From Massilia sp. Se16.2.3 (GTDB lineage Bacteria; Pseudomonadota; Gammaproteobacteria; Burkholderiales; Burkholderiaceae_D): a DNA stretch of 64,000 nucleotides. Below the pieces are notes generated by a model, which was given only the letters and a program-made list of their open reading frames with translations, did not search any database and was not told the DNA's origin. The stretch lies in assembly GCF_014171595.1 (NCBI RefSeq), contig NZ_CP050451.1, positions 4,402,001 through 4,466,000 on the forward strand. The letters run 5' to 3'. This document shows positions 1 through 8,441 of the stretch, piece by piece; the first letter of the stretch is position 1; every line of letters starts with the position of its first letter. Position numbers and translations under genes: made by a program.

Positions 1-155
1 AGACACATGCAACCGCCGATGACACGGTATAGCTCAGCATAATTCTCAGTATCAGTACCCACATCTAAACTGCGCGCACCAATTATTTTTGCGGCCAGTA
101 CCAAAATTGACAGAAGAAGTAATGGCATCCGGATTGGCCATAGTATGCTACGCAT
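1..155 (-). CDS. EpsG/Wzy-like polysaccharide polymerase, N-terminal fragment
   Basis: Partial gene running off the left edge; about 51 residues are visible by hand translation from an ATG at 155. The start codon overlaps the last 8 bp of the upstream glycosyltransferase, so translation is probably coupled. The fragment opens with a hydrophobic helix (about residues 10-24) and then carries GARSLDVGTDTENYAELY. This resembles the R-x-x-x-VGTDT-x-NY signature near the N terminus of EpsG-family membrane proteins, which act as repeat-unit polymerases in exopolysaccharide pathways. Its place at the end of a wza-wzb-wzc-flippase-transferase operon fits the missing polymerase role. The family call rests on one short motif and context; the rest of the protein lies outside the window. 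Confidence 0.6.
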   Translation of the reverse strand, partial: MRSILWPIRMPLLLLSILVLAAKIIGARSLDVGTDTENYAELYRVIGGCMC

Positions 156-969
156 AGAATTTCCGGAAACGATTACGGATACCAGAGACAGCTATCCGTC
201 TTAACAACTTCAAGCACGAAAATGTAACTGCGAGCGACAATTCGATTGCCGATATATATTTCTGCTTGCGCAAACGCTTCAGCGTCTCTAACTCAGCAGC
301 CTGCATGCTCAACAAGTTACCGCTCAAGCCTGCTTCTCCGAAAGGGGCAGCGAATCTGCTTCCTAACGGTTGGTGGATCAGGGCTGCCTCGAATCCAGAA
401 AACAGCAGCGTCAACCAGAGCAAGTAGTCTTCCGAACGACGCTTCTCAGCATCGAAGCGCACGGGCAAGTCCTTCTTCAACATAACTGAAGACGTTGCAA
501 AACAGTTTCGCAATAAGAGTTTTCTTGCACCGATTAATTCGATACCCTTTTTTTCAGATAATTCTGAAGCTGTTCGCTGAACCTGCGTCATCACGGACAC
601 GAGATGGCCCGAAAAGGCGACGTTCGGAATCTGCTCCATCAAGTTAAATTGAACTTCGATCTTCTTCGGATGCCAACAATCATCTGCGTCAAGAAATGCC
701 ACATATTTTGTTGCGACCTCGCTCCAGCCGTAATTTCTGGCAACTGAAGCACCACCGTTGACCGGGTTCTGTAAAACTTTTACCGACGAATGAGCGAGCG
801 AAATTGCCGTTATCACATCGTAGGTCTGATCAGTACTTCGGTCATCGATCAAGATGATTTGCTCAGGCAATACCGTCTGTTCTAACACAGAGGTGACTGC
901 GCGACCAATTGTGTCTACGCAGTTATAGCATGGGATCACGACCGTTATCGAAACTGTATTTTTCATCAT
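148..969 (-). CDS. Family 2 glycosyltransferase
   Basis: A GT-A fold glycosyltransferase of about 273 residues, probably adding one sugar to the lipid-linked repeat unit at the inner face of the cytoplasmic membrane. Near the N terminus it has VVIPCYN, then the paired aspartates D42-D43 of the nucleotide-binding strand, NGGASVARNYG, and the DxD-type metal site D94-A-D96-D97. The reading frame extends upstream to a GTG at 987, but the ATG at 969 overlaps the stop of the preceding gene as ATGA and leaves the usual short lead before the first strand, so 969 is preferred. The sugar donor cannot be told from sequence. Codon use and base composition are AT-richer than in the rest of the window, as for its neighbours in the operon. 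Confidence 0.85.
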   Translation of the reverse strand: MMKNTVSITVVIPCYNCVDTIGRAVTSVLEQTVLPEQIILIDDRSTDQTYDVITAISLAHSSVKVLQNPVNGGASVARNYGWSEVATKYVAFLDADDCWHPKKIEVQFNLMEQIPNVAFSGHLVSVMTQVQRTASELSEKKGIELIGARKLLLRNCFATSSVMLKKDLPVRFDAEKRRSEDYLLWLTLLFSGFEAALIHQPLGSRFAAPFGEAGLSGNLLSMQAAELETLKRLRKQKYISAIELSLAVTFSCLKLLRRIAVSGIRNRFRKFYA

Positions 970-2090
970 TTGTTCGTCGCAATCCACGGAGCAGCTGTAA
1001 AGTTCCGTTGTGCCTGCAACCGGTATTCTGAGACAGCCATACTCGGTAGATTTCCTGTTGAGCTGAGATGCTCCAATGCGTTACAAATGTCTGTAGCGTT
1101 ACTTTCAGCATTGAGCCTTAAGCTCACGGACTGCCCGATGTCATCGAGAAAGTCGCTGCATTTCCGGTGATACTCAAGCAGAACAAAAGGCACGCCGCTT
1201 AGATAGGCGGCTATTGCACCATGAAGCCGCACACTCACGAACCATGCACACGCTGCAATTTCCCGAAGCGATGCCTCAACACCTTGTCTATTGTTGTAAC
1301 TGATAACACAATCAACCTTGGCCTCAACCAGGCGCATCTTTAACATTGATGCCAGCTTATCGTCGCCGTCGTTTGCATGGTTATTCAGACTAAAAATCTT
1401 AACGGAACAACCTATCTTCTTAGCAGTTCTAACTATCTCACTGATGAGCCGGTCGTTTACTTGAGATCGCACCGATCCAGGAAATTCACACAGCGAAACT
1501 CCCAAGACCTTGCATTCACTTCTAGCGAGAAAAATACTTCTTTCAAATCGATCAGCAGCAACGGCGCCAGCGAGATCGGCGGCAAGGACAGTGGTACTCA
1601 GCCCCATTTCGATTCCTGCCTCGTAAGACACACGGTCGCGCACGCTCAGAAATTCAAAGGCGGACAGGAAGGTCTTCATTCGGCGCTCTGCGATGAGAGA
1701 ATCGAACGGTCCGATCGACACCCCCACTGCAGCAAGTCGGATCCCACCAATTTTCAACGCATGCTTGTAGAGGCGAAAGACTCCAGAGTCAGAGTTAACA
1801 AAAAGCGATCCTCCTCCGAAGACAACCATCTGGTTATGAATGATCTCTTTCAACACAACCGCAGCGCGTACCAGGCCGCCGGTTTTGGTCTTTGCACAAT
1901 ATAGCTCTGGCGGAAGGATCCGGGGTAATGCTGAGGGAGCGTCGAAGTCGAGCTGCGGTCCAATTACACGGGCACTAGTTCCTGGCCAATACCGCCTTGC
2001 ACCGTCAACGCAGGCGTATGCGAACAAGTCGTCCCCGAAATTCTGCATGCCATAATAGCCAGCAAACGCTACCGAAAGTGGTTTGGTCAT
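966..2090 (-). CDS. Polysaccharide pyruvyl transferase family protein
   Basis: A protein of 374 residues that probably transfers a pyruvate ketal from phosphoenolpyruvate onto a sugar of the exopolysaccharide, adding negative charge. It begins with GYYGMQNFGDDLF, has VFGGGSLFVNS in the first third, and towards the C terminus carries SVRLHGAIAAYLSGVPF followed by EYHRK. This matches the RLHG...GVP...K pattern of the polysaccharide pyruvyl transferase family. The start at 2090 is chosen over an in-frame ATG at 2105 because GGAG lies at ideal distance and the ATG overlaps the flippase stop (ATGA). Members of the family also include CsaB-like and other transferases, so pyruvylation is inferred from family membership and context. 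Confidence 0.85.
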   Translation of the reverse strand: MTKPLSVAFAGYYGMQNFGDDLFAYACVDGARRYWPGTSARVIGPQLDFDAPSALPRILPPELYCAKTKTGGLVRAAVVLKEIIHNQMVVFGGGSLFVNSDSGVFRLYKHALKIGGIRLAAVGVSIGPFDSLIAERRMKTFLSAFEFLSVRDRVSYEAGIEMGLSTTVLAADLAGAVAADRFERSIFLARSECKVLGVSLCEFPGSVRSQVNDRLISEIVRTAKKIGCSVKIFSLNNHANDGDDKLASMLKMRLVEAKVDCVISYNNRQGVEASLREIAACAWFVSVRLHGAIAAYLSGVPFVLLEYHRKCSDFLDDIGQSVSLRLNAESNATDICNALEHLSSTGNLPSMAVSEYRLQAQRNFTAAPWIATNK

Positions 2091-3445
2091 GTTACTTCTC
2101 CACATCGTATTTCGTTTATTTGTTTGCCCGTCGTTGGACCTTTACTCAGCAACTGGGATTTCAGCGCGCGGTGGATAAACGCAATCAGTATCACGTACTC
2201 GCCAAGAATAGTTGCGGCGACGCCTGCAACTGCTCCGTACTTACTAGCGAACGCTGCCGTGGTTATGGCCACAACAACGGCGGCAGCTGTGAAACAGGCC
2301 GCTCGATCTCTCATCTGACCCCTGTCCAGAAATGCCGCGCCAAAAGCGGTCGACAGGTACCTTGCGGGGACACACAGTGCAAGAAGAAGCATTAAAGACG
2401 CGGACTCGAGATAAGAATTACCAAATAACAAGGGCATGATCAATGGGCAAATAAAACCCACAAGAGCGCCCACTACGATTCCAAAGATCAACATCAGCTT
2501 GATCCCGTTTCGATAAAGGGTCACCAATGTTTGCATATCAAAATGGCGGAGCCGGTGAAATTTTGGTATCAAAAACTTTTGGTAGATTACGGTTGGAAGA
2601 AGATATGCAGCCGAGAGTACAGTAACGGACGCGGCAAACACACCCGCCTGGTGCGAACCCGATAATTGAGAAATTATGACGATCGCCGCTTGGAAATAAA
2701 CCATGTAGATAAAGGGCTCGACACCATAAGGCCACGCAACATGCGCAACGGATAAAATCCTTCGCCAGATGGGCATGGCACTTCCGGCATAGTCTTTTTC
2801 GACATTCGAACGCACGGAGGCTGCAAGCTTCGAGATCGGCTTGCAACTCATAGCAACCAGCATTACCGCCACCAAAGAGTAGGCAATAGCAAAATGCATT
2901 GCGTTGACTGATGGTGCTAGCAGAATAACTACCCCAACTGCGACGAGCCTCGCGAGATGAGGGAGCGAATTCCAAACCGAAAGTTCAGTATGACGCTCAG
3001 CCAATATCAATCTCAAACTAACCAGGTCGTTTGTAGCAGACGCAACAACGATCGACCCCAACACGAGAGAAACAACCAATGAGTAGCCGCCGGCCGACAA
3101 CGCCGTTGCAGCCAACACAAGAATCGTGCAGCTCACTGCTGTACTTGCGATGACGAAACTGAGGCTATCCGCTAACTTATTCGCTAAGTAACTCGGACCT
3201 TGACCAGAGACTTTAACGAGGTAGGTATGCTGGCCGAATCCAGCAAGCGGCGATATCGCAGTGACCAAGGCGAGAGCAGATGCAAACACTCCAAACTCAG
3301 CAGGCGTCAGCGCACGCGCTATCATCACTTGCGAGGAAAAGCTCGCCAATGCGCCCAGAATGGCGCCTAGCCACAAGATGACCACGGCCGCTATTGCTCT
3401 ACGATTCAACAGCAGGGCAGAAAACGGCCGAGCAAAATATTTCAT
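2087..3445 (-). CDS. Oligosaccharide flippase (Wzx-like, MOP superfamily)
   Basis: An integral membrane protein of about 452 residues with twelve or more hydrophobic helices. The N-terminal part (helix, then SQVMIARALTPAEFGVFASA) is typical of polysaccharide flippases, which move lipid-linked repeat units across the inner membrane. It lies 6 bp after the Wzc-like kinase and overlaps the pyruvyl transferase start, so it belongs to the same transcript. A GTG sits one codon upstream (3448); the ATG at 3445 is taken as start. Sequence alone cannot separate Wzx of a Wzy-dependent pathway from other MOP exporters. The presence of Wza, Wzb, Wzc and an EpsG-like partner supports the Wzx role. Confidence 0.8.
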   Translation of the reverse strand: MKYFARPFSALLLNRRAIAAVVILWLGAILGALASFSSQVMIARALTPAEFGVFASALALVTAISPLAGFGQHTYLVKVSGQGPSYLANKLADSLSFVIASTAVSCTILVLAATALSAGGYSLVVSLVLGSIVVASATNDLVSLRLILAERHTELSVWNSLPHLARLVAVGVVILLAPSVNAMHFAIAYSLVAVMLVAMSCKPISKLAASVRSNVEKDYAGSAMPIWRRILSVAHVAWPYGVEPFIYMVYFQAAIVIISQLSGSHQAGVFAASVTVLSAAYLLPTVIYQKFLIPKFHRLRHFDMQTLVTLYRNGIKLMLIFGIVVGALVGFICPLIMPLLFGNSYLESASLMLLLALCVPARYLSTAFGAAFLDRGQMRDRAACFTAAAVVVAITTAAFASKYGAVAGVAATILGEYVILIAFIHRALKSQLLSKGPTTGKQINEIRCGEVT

Positions 3446-3451
3446 CACTTC

Positions 3452-5680
3452 TTAATACTTATAGTTGGCGTATCGATATTTACCATGGCGCATCCTGGTA
3501 CCGAACCGTCGCTCAGAATGGCGCAAGTCATTGAATATCCAGCTCGATACCTTTGCGCCGACAAGCGCGACGCGTTTTTGCGTTTCTTCGATTTCCCCTA
3601 CCGAGGTCACTTTGCTGCGGACAATATTGATGACCGTGCCCGCGTAAGGCGCAATGATTAAAGCATCAGTTACGGCCAATATTGGGGCAGTATCAACAAC
3701 AATGAAATCATAACTATCCTCGACCGCAGCAAATACGGATGCAAGATTCGCGTGCTCAAGCAGTTCTGCAGGACGCAAGGGTAAGATTCCTGTCGAGATA
3801 AAGTCAAGATTACCCAGAACTTCGCGATGCACGGCACTTTCCAATGGGATCCTGTTAGAAAGAACGTCGGAAAGACCATTCTGACGCTCCAGACCAAAAT
3901 ACCTTTGCAAATATCCTCGTCGAATGTCAGCGTCAATAAGTAATACTCGTTTTCCGGTAGAGGCCAGGACCGCCGCTAAATTGACGGAGACAAAAGATTT
4001 GCCAACCCCTGGTGTGGGACCGGAAATCATCACCACCTTATTGTGAGCAGACAACATCAAAAACTGAAGAGACGTTCTGAAGCTTCGTAAACTTTCAATC
4101 GCGAGTTCAGTCGCGTCCTCTTCAGCGAGTACCGGTAGTTTGCGCGCGCTAGCCTTGATTTGTAGGCTCGTGGAGCTTTGCTGCGCGCTATGAGGGATCG
4201 CGGCGCTAACGGTCAAACCAAGATGCTGTTCGAGCTCGTGCGGATCCTCAATGCCACCGAATAGGAGTTTCCTCGCCAGAGCATACATAACGCCAAGCAT
4301 CACTCCCGCGATCGCAGCGCCAGCAATAATATACGACTTCCTAGGTCGGATCGGTTCGCGGGGAATTACTGCCTCGTCCAGTACCCGCGCATTTCCAACC
4401 TTACTCGCTTTAACCAACTTCAGCTGTTGGGCGCTGTTCAGCAGAGCAGTATACAGATCCGTATTGACCTTGATGTCTCTCGTTAGCCGAACGACATCCT
4501 GCTCAATCGCTGGCATTTTTCGAATCTTCGAATTGACGGCCTCGATTTCACGGCTCAACGAGCCAATCTGCTCCTCCACTCCTCGAACAATTGGATTTGC
4601 TGGCTGATAGTGCACAAGCAATTCTTCCCGCTTCTGCCTCAATTCGCTTAGTTTGACTTGATTCGCGACTGACTGCTGAAGGATGGATTTCGCTTCTTCC
4701 GATAGGTCCACCGTACCACGGCTGTTTCTTAGCTCGTTATATTTCGTTTCTGCCGACTCTAAACTCTCCTTCATACGAGGGAGTTGAGCCTCTAGAAAAG
4801 TCAGCGATTTTTGCGCCTCCTCGGACTTGCGATCAATATTTTGGCTTGTATACTCCATACCGATCTCATTCAACGTCCGCACAATAAGCTTTTGATCGAC
4901 ACCGTCCAAGGCGATCCCGATGATTCCGGACTGCTTTCCGCGCTCTGCGATCGAAAGTGAACGCTGCAGAGTCTCCACGGTTTCTAGCATTGGGGCACGC
5001 GATATGACGAACTGAGCGCCTGGCTGCGCAACTAGTGACGCCACAGTCAATTCGATTTGGCCAAATTCGGTCTTTGCGGACAAGGGCGCGCCAACGACGC
5101 CGATGATGGCGAGACCTCGCTTGCTCGATTCCAGCTTGTATCGGTTCACAGTCATCGCTGTGATCAGGAAGTCTTCCCCTTCCAGCGATTCAGGGACCTT
5201 GAATGCCGTTACTGTTGCGGACTCTCCGCCCCATGTATAGCCATCCAGACCTAAAAATCCAGGCTTACTAGGTGTTTCACTTCCGCGTGCAATCCAGTCA
5301 CCCAACAGCGGTACGCGCTTCGGCTGCAGCGAGAGGTAGAGCTGAGCGTTTTCGACCGCGCGGCCAACAACCGTGCGTGATCGAAGGATTTCGATCTCCG
5401 CTGTTGCAGCTGACTTCATATCAAAAGCCCCAGCCAGATCCCCGAACATATTAGCTGGCGATCCTGCACTATCCTCGACCTGAATCAGCATATTCGCCTG
5501 GTATATTGGCGTCGCTACGAAGGTATAAAAGATAGCGAGTGCAACTACCAATGCGGCAACGACGATTATGCGCCCACGGTTGTCGATGATTGCATCAATA
5601 TACGAAGCAATATCCAGTGCAGCATCATCACGTGTGCTCTCTGGATTTTTCAAGATAGTTGTTGAGGCTGATTGATTCAT
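3452..5680 (-). CDS. wzc: Polysaccharide co-polymerase / BY-type tyrosine autokinase (Wzc-like)
   Basis: A fused protein of about 742 residues. The N-terminal Wzz domain is flanked by membrane helices (about 35-60 and 435-455). A long coiled-coil periplasmic region of about 280-400 precedes the second helix. The C-terminal bacterial tyrosine kinase has Walker A SGPTPGVGKS near residue 553, Walker A' LLIDADIRRG near 580 and Walker B FIVVDTAPIL near 663. The last residues hold a cluster of four tyrosines (GKYRYANYKY), the expected autophosphorylation tail. It controls chain length and export in step with the phosphatase encoded just upstream. A GTG at 5692 is possible, but the ATG at 5680 has a GGTGA-type ribosome site. 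The gene is AT-richer than most of the window. Confidence 0.92.
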   Translation of the reverse strand: MNQSASTTILKNPESTRDDAALDIASYIDAIIDNRGRIIVVAALVVALAIFYTFVATPIYQANMLIQVEDSAGSPANMFGDLAGAFDMKSAATAEIEILRSRTVVGRAVENAQLYLSLQPKRVPLLGDWIARGSETPSKPGFLGLDGYTWGGESATVTAFKVPESLEGEDFLITAMTVNRYKLESSKRGLAIIGVVGAPLSAKTEFGQIELTVASLVAQPGAQFVISRAPMLETVETLQRSLSIAERGKQSGIIGIALDGVDQKLIVRTLNEIGMEYTSQNIDRKSEEAQKSLTFLEAQLPRMKESLESAETKYNELRNSRGTVDLSEEAKSILQQSVANQVKLSELRQKREELLVHYQPANPIVRGVEEQIGSLSREIEAVNSKIRKMPAIEQDVVRLTRDIKVNTDLYTALLNSAQQLKLVKASKVGNARVLDEAVIPREPIRPRKSYIIAGAAIAGVMLGVMYALARKLLFGGIEDPHELEQHLGLTVSAAIPHSAQQSSTSLQIKASARKLPVLAEEDATELAIESLRSFRTSLQFLMLSAHNKVVMISGPTPGVGKSFVSVNLAAVLASTGKRVLLIDADIRRGYLQRYFGLERQNGLSDVLSNRIPLESAVHREVLGNLDFISTGILPLRPAELLEHANLASVFAAVEDSYDFIVVDTAPILAVTDALIIAPYAGTVINIVRSKVTSVGEIEETQKRVALVGAKVSSWIFNDLRHSERRFGTRMRHGKYRYANYKY

Positions 5681-5716
5681 AGAGTTTTTCACCAGTGAGT
5701 AAGCAGAGCCGTCAGA

Positions 5717-6151
5717 TCAACTCATTTTCTTAATATTTTTCGCCCATACGTCCGCGCCGATTTTGATCAGCTGCAGTGCGTGCCTGAAGCTTTCAATCCC
5801 TTCACGATATGGGTCGGGCACATCGATCTCCTGCTGCTCGCAAATCCGGAAAACCTTACCTCTCGCAGACGTGAATCGAGATTCGATCCAACGTTTCTGC
5901 TCTTTATCCATCACAAGAATTAAATCCGCTTGGGACACGTCCAGGACGCTAATTTGCCTAGCGACATGACCGCGTATGTCAATCAGCTCCTCACTCATCA
6001 ACTGCACCGCATTTGGATCTGCAGATCGCCCTTCGAGAGCACCTACACCTGATGACGTGACGCGGGAACCGGGCAACTTTGCTTGTAGATAAGCCTCCGC
6101 CATCGGACTCCGGCAAATATTGCCAATACAAACCACCAGAATATTGTTCAT
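5717..6151 (-). CDS. wzb: Low-molecular-weight protein tyrosine phosphatase (Wzb-like)
   Basis: A cytoplasmic phosphatase of 144 residues that removes phosphate from the tyrosine tail of the Wzc-like kinase, allowing cycles of polymer assembly. The P-loop is at the N terminus with C8-x5-R14-S (VVCIGNICRS). The general-acid aspartate is D113 in VPDPY. Length and motif order match the Wzb/Etp group. Its ATG overlaps the stop of the export protein gene by 4 bp, so the two are translationally coupled. It is clearly AT-rich (about 42% GC by hand count over 5881-5940), while the overlapping wza gene is GC-rich (about 72% over 6181-6240). This marks a composition break inside the operon. Confidence 0.93.
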   Translation of the reverse strand: MNNILVVCIGNICRSPMAEAYLQAKLPGSRVTSSGVGALEGRSADPNAVQLMSEELIDIRGHVARQISVLDVSQADLILVMDKEQKRWIESRFTSARGKVFRICEQQEIDVPDPYREGIESFRHALQLIKIGADVWAKNIKKMS

Positions 6152-7275
6152 CGGTTGATCTGCCCCACGGAGCTCGCCGCCGTCGCCGCGGTTGGCAGGA
6201 TCAGGTTGACGATGCGGTTGTAGCGCGCCAGGCCGGCGGCGTCGACATACACCACGTCGCGCGGGTCGAGCTCGAAGCCTTCTGCCATGGCCAGCGCCAC
6301 CGGCGAACTGGCGTCGAGGTTGTAGACCACTGGTTCGGACAGGTTGGCGCCACGGATCACGTACACCTGGCGTGCGGCGCTGCTCAGCTGGTTCAGGCCG
6401 CCGGCCTCACCCAGGGCTGCCGCCAGCGTCAGCTTGCCGTTATGCATGGTCAATGCGGCCGGGCGGTTCACTTCCCCCAGCACATACACCTTGTTCTCGT
6501 CGCGGCTGGGCACGCGTACCACGTCGCCCGAGGCCAGCATCAGACGTGTCATGTCCGCGCCCTGGCGCACGAGTTCCGGCACATTGACCGGATAGGACAC
6601 GCCCTTGCGTGCCACGATCACCTGGCTCTGGTCGGCGGTCGGCAGGAAGCCACCGGCACGGCTCACGCCTTCGAACAGGGTCATCGGCACGTCGTCGATT
6701 GCCTGGCTGCCCGGGATCTTGACGTCGCCGTCGATATAGACCCGCTTGCTGCGGTAGGACAGCACGCGCAGCGTCAGGTCGGGGTTCTTGATCGACTCGA
6801 TCAGGCGCTTCGACAGCAGGCTGCGTGCTTCCAGCTCGGTCATGCCGGCCACCTTGATCGGGCCGACGAAGGGAAACTGGATGATGCCCTGGCTATCGAC
6901 GACAAAGGCTGCCGGCGACTGGGCGCCAGAGCTCGACAGCGCTTGGGCGCCCGTTGCGGCGATATTGAGTTCAGGGTGGTTCCACACCAGGACCGATAGC
7001 AGGTCGCCCGGCCCGATCACGTAGGGGCGGGCATCGGCGAACAGGGCTTGCACGCGCTGGTCGGCATTCTGCTGCCTGGCCGCGCGCTCGCTCTGGATCA
7101 GCTCTGGGGTGATCAGCTTGATGACGGGATCGGGCATCGGTGCGGAATGCGTGCTCGGCACGCGGTCCACGTCGATGCGCATGCCTGGCTCCATATTGGC
7201 GCAGGCAGAGACGAAAATGGGAAGTACGGCGGCGAAGCCAAGCAGCTTCATCGCCCGAAACAGGGTGACAGACAT
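6148..7275 (-). CDS. wza: Polysaccharide export outer-membrane lipoprotein (Wza-like)
   Basis: An outer-membrane lipoprotein of 375 residues forming the polysaccharide export channel. The signal peptide ends in a lipobox, VSAC, with the lipidated cysteine at residue 25. The poly-export domain starts around YVIGPGDLLSVLVWNHPELN. Two SLBB-type repeats follow (VYIDGDVKIPGSQ and VYVLGEVNRPAAL). It is the first gene of the operon, behind a 540 bp upstream region with a plausible promoter. Compared with the genes that follow, its composition is that of the host core (high GC), suggesting that the export gene is older in this genome than the distal biosynthetic genes. The ATG at 7275 is used; a second ATG eight codons in has no better ribosome site. 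Confidence 0.9.
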   Translation of the reverse strand: MSVTLFRAMKLLGFAAVLPIFVSACANMEPGMRIDVDRVPSTHSAPMPDPVIKLITPELIQSERAARQQNADQRVQALFADARPYVIGPGDLLSVLVWNHPELNIAATGAQALSSSGAQSPAAFVVDSQGIIQFPFVGPIKVAGMTELEARSLLSKRLIESIKNPDLTLRVLSYRSKRVYIDGDVKIPGSQAIDDVPMTLFEGVSRAGGFLPTADQSQVIVARKGVSYPVNVPELVRQGADMTRLMLASGDVVRVPSRDENKVYVLGEVNRPAALTMHNGKLTLAAALGEAGGLNQLSSAARQVYVIRGANLSEPVVYNLDASSPVALAMAEGFELDPRDVVYVDAAGLARYNRIVNLILPTAATAASSVGQINR

Positions 7276-7402
7276 TGTTTTTCCGGTGACGCTAGGGCTA
7301 ACAGAATGGAAGATATGCTGGTCTTTTTCTATGTACTACTTTCACCAGCGAACCATTGCAGAGCAAGCGACAGGAAAAGATGACTGAACCAACAAGCCGG
7401 TT

Positions 7403-7432
7403 ATTGTACACATGCAAATTTCCACAGTCCAA
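7403..7432 (-). promoter_or_regulatory. Candidate sigma-70 promoter of the exopolysaccharide operon
   Basis: On the minus strand a TTGGAC-like -35 (7432-7427) and a TACAAT -10 (7408-7403) are separated by 18 bp. This leaves a leader of about 120 nt before the wza-like start at 7275. The -10 is one base from consensus; the -35 is weaker. It is a reading of the sequence only. Confidence 0.4.
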
Positions 7433-7693
7433 GCTTTGTTGGCTATGGTTCATTCATTGCATTTCGAAAAATGGCATGCCGAGATGCTTCTGACAGGGCG
7501 CCGTGTCACATTTCAACGAATAGTGTGAAATTCCACTTTCGCGGCCGGATAGCCCTGTGATTCGTGAAAAGGCCGGTTCAATACGCTCTCCCGGCATGCA
7601 ATTTGTGAAATCAGAGATATTAACGCACGGAAACAATCACACAATGTAACGGCCAGATAATTCAAAAACAATTCAATGTGTCGCATTTTTTCC

Positions 7694-7741
7694 AAAAACT
7701 TGGGGCGTATTCCCTCATATTAAGGAGGGAATGCGCCCCAA
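7694..7741 (-). terminator. Rho-independent terminator
   Basis: A 17-bp stem (7700-7716 with 7725-7741, one wobble pair) has an 8-base loop. On the minus strand it is followed by GTTTTT. It lies about 75 bp after the stop of the minus-strand gene ending at 7817, so it should end that transcript (and that of the sensor kinase upstream), insulating the exopolysaccharide promoter. Confidence 0.75.
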
Positions 7742-7816
7742 TATTGCGGGTCCGATGGTTCCACACCGGCAGTCCCGTGTACGAGGTTGTAACGGGCGCC
7801 GCCCTCCCGCTCTTAA

Positions 7817-8364
7817 TTAGTCCGTTTCGGCAGCCGCGTCCTTGTAGTTCTTCTCGAAGTTGAGCGCGAGCTTGTCCAGCAGCTTGGCGTTCAGTGCGTT
7901 GCCAAAATAGGTGTCGCGCGCATCGCGCACCTGTTGCGCGTGGCGGTCGAAGGACGGTCTGTCCTTTTCCAGAAAGGCGATGGTGGCCAATACGAAGGCG
8001 TTCCAGCGCAAGGACTTCTGCTGAAGTCCTCGGTATCGAGCAGCGACAGTTTCGCGTACCTGATCGCCTGCGGCCTGTCGTCCTGTAGCGCCCGTTGCTG
8101 GGCCACGTGCCAGACCAGGGAATTGCGATTGTCCTTGTTCTTTTCCATATAAGCGAGGATCAGGTCGGCCGCCTCCTTGGCGCAACCGGCGTTCGCCAGC
8201 GGCCGCATGCCCTTGCCGAGGGTCTGGTCGAACTCTTCGTAGGACAAGCTGAGCTCAGTTGCGAGGTGACGCTGGTATTCGGCCTCGCAGTCGACCGCGT
8301 GCGACGGCATATGAAACAGCGCGAGCAAGACCGCGAACAGGCAGGTGACGATCCTGGTTTTCAT
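7817..8364 (-). pseudogene. Small secreted protein of unknown function, apparent frameshift
   Basis: The gene begins at an ATG (8364) with a clear signal peptide (MKTRIVTCLFAVLLALFHMP...HA). It continues as a helical, tetratricopeptide-like protein in which residues around 50-110 read AKEAADLILAYMEKNKDN and AIRYAKLSLLDTEDFS. At about 8019 the frame is lost. The next frame continues sensibly with QKSLRWNAFVLATIAFLEKD and ends at 7817. One restored base (AGC-CAG-AAG instead of AGCAGAAG) joins the two and makes a gene of exactly 183 codons. I do not recognise the family. It lies just downstream of the sensor kinase on the same strand and upstream of a strong terminator. The break may be a sequencing error. 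Confidence 0.6.
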
Positions 8365-8441
8365 GACATCCTTGTTGATTGAATGGCGTGCGGCACACGG
8401 CGGCACATTCGCCCATCGCTCCTGCCGATCGCTTGTGAGCC

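Larger units (their letters stand above)
7276..7816. other. 540-bp intergenic regulatory region upstream of the exopolysaccharide operon
   Basis: No credible gene is seen here. The stretch is AT-richer than its surroundings. It contains the candidate operon promoter (7403-7432), several GTGAAA-type repeats (7524-7531, 7561-7570, 7603-7611) plus one inverted copy near 7504-7515, and a strong hairpin at 7700-7741 ending the gene to its right. Its length and repeats suggest binding of one or more regulators of exopolysaccharide synthesis, which is an inference. Confidence 0.5.

Noticed and set aside
1377..2395. Plus-strand frames in the exopolysaccharide region
   Set aside because: They lie opposite the pyruvyl transferase and flippase genes and show no protein-like features.
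7700..7741. Riboswitch or leader structure of the exopolysaccharide operon
   Set aside because: The hairpin lies far upstream of the operon promoter and ends in a T run in the direction of the gene to its right, so it is a terminator.
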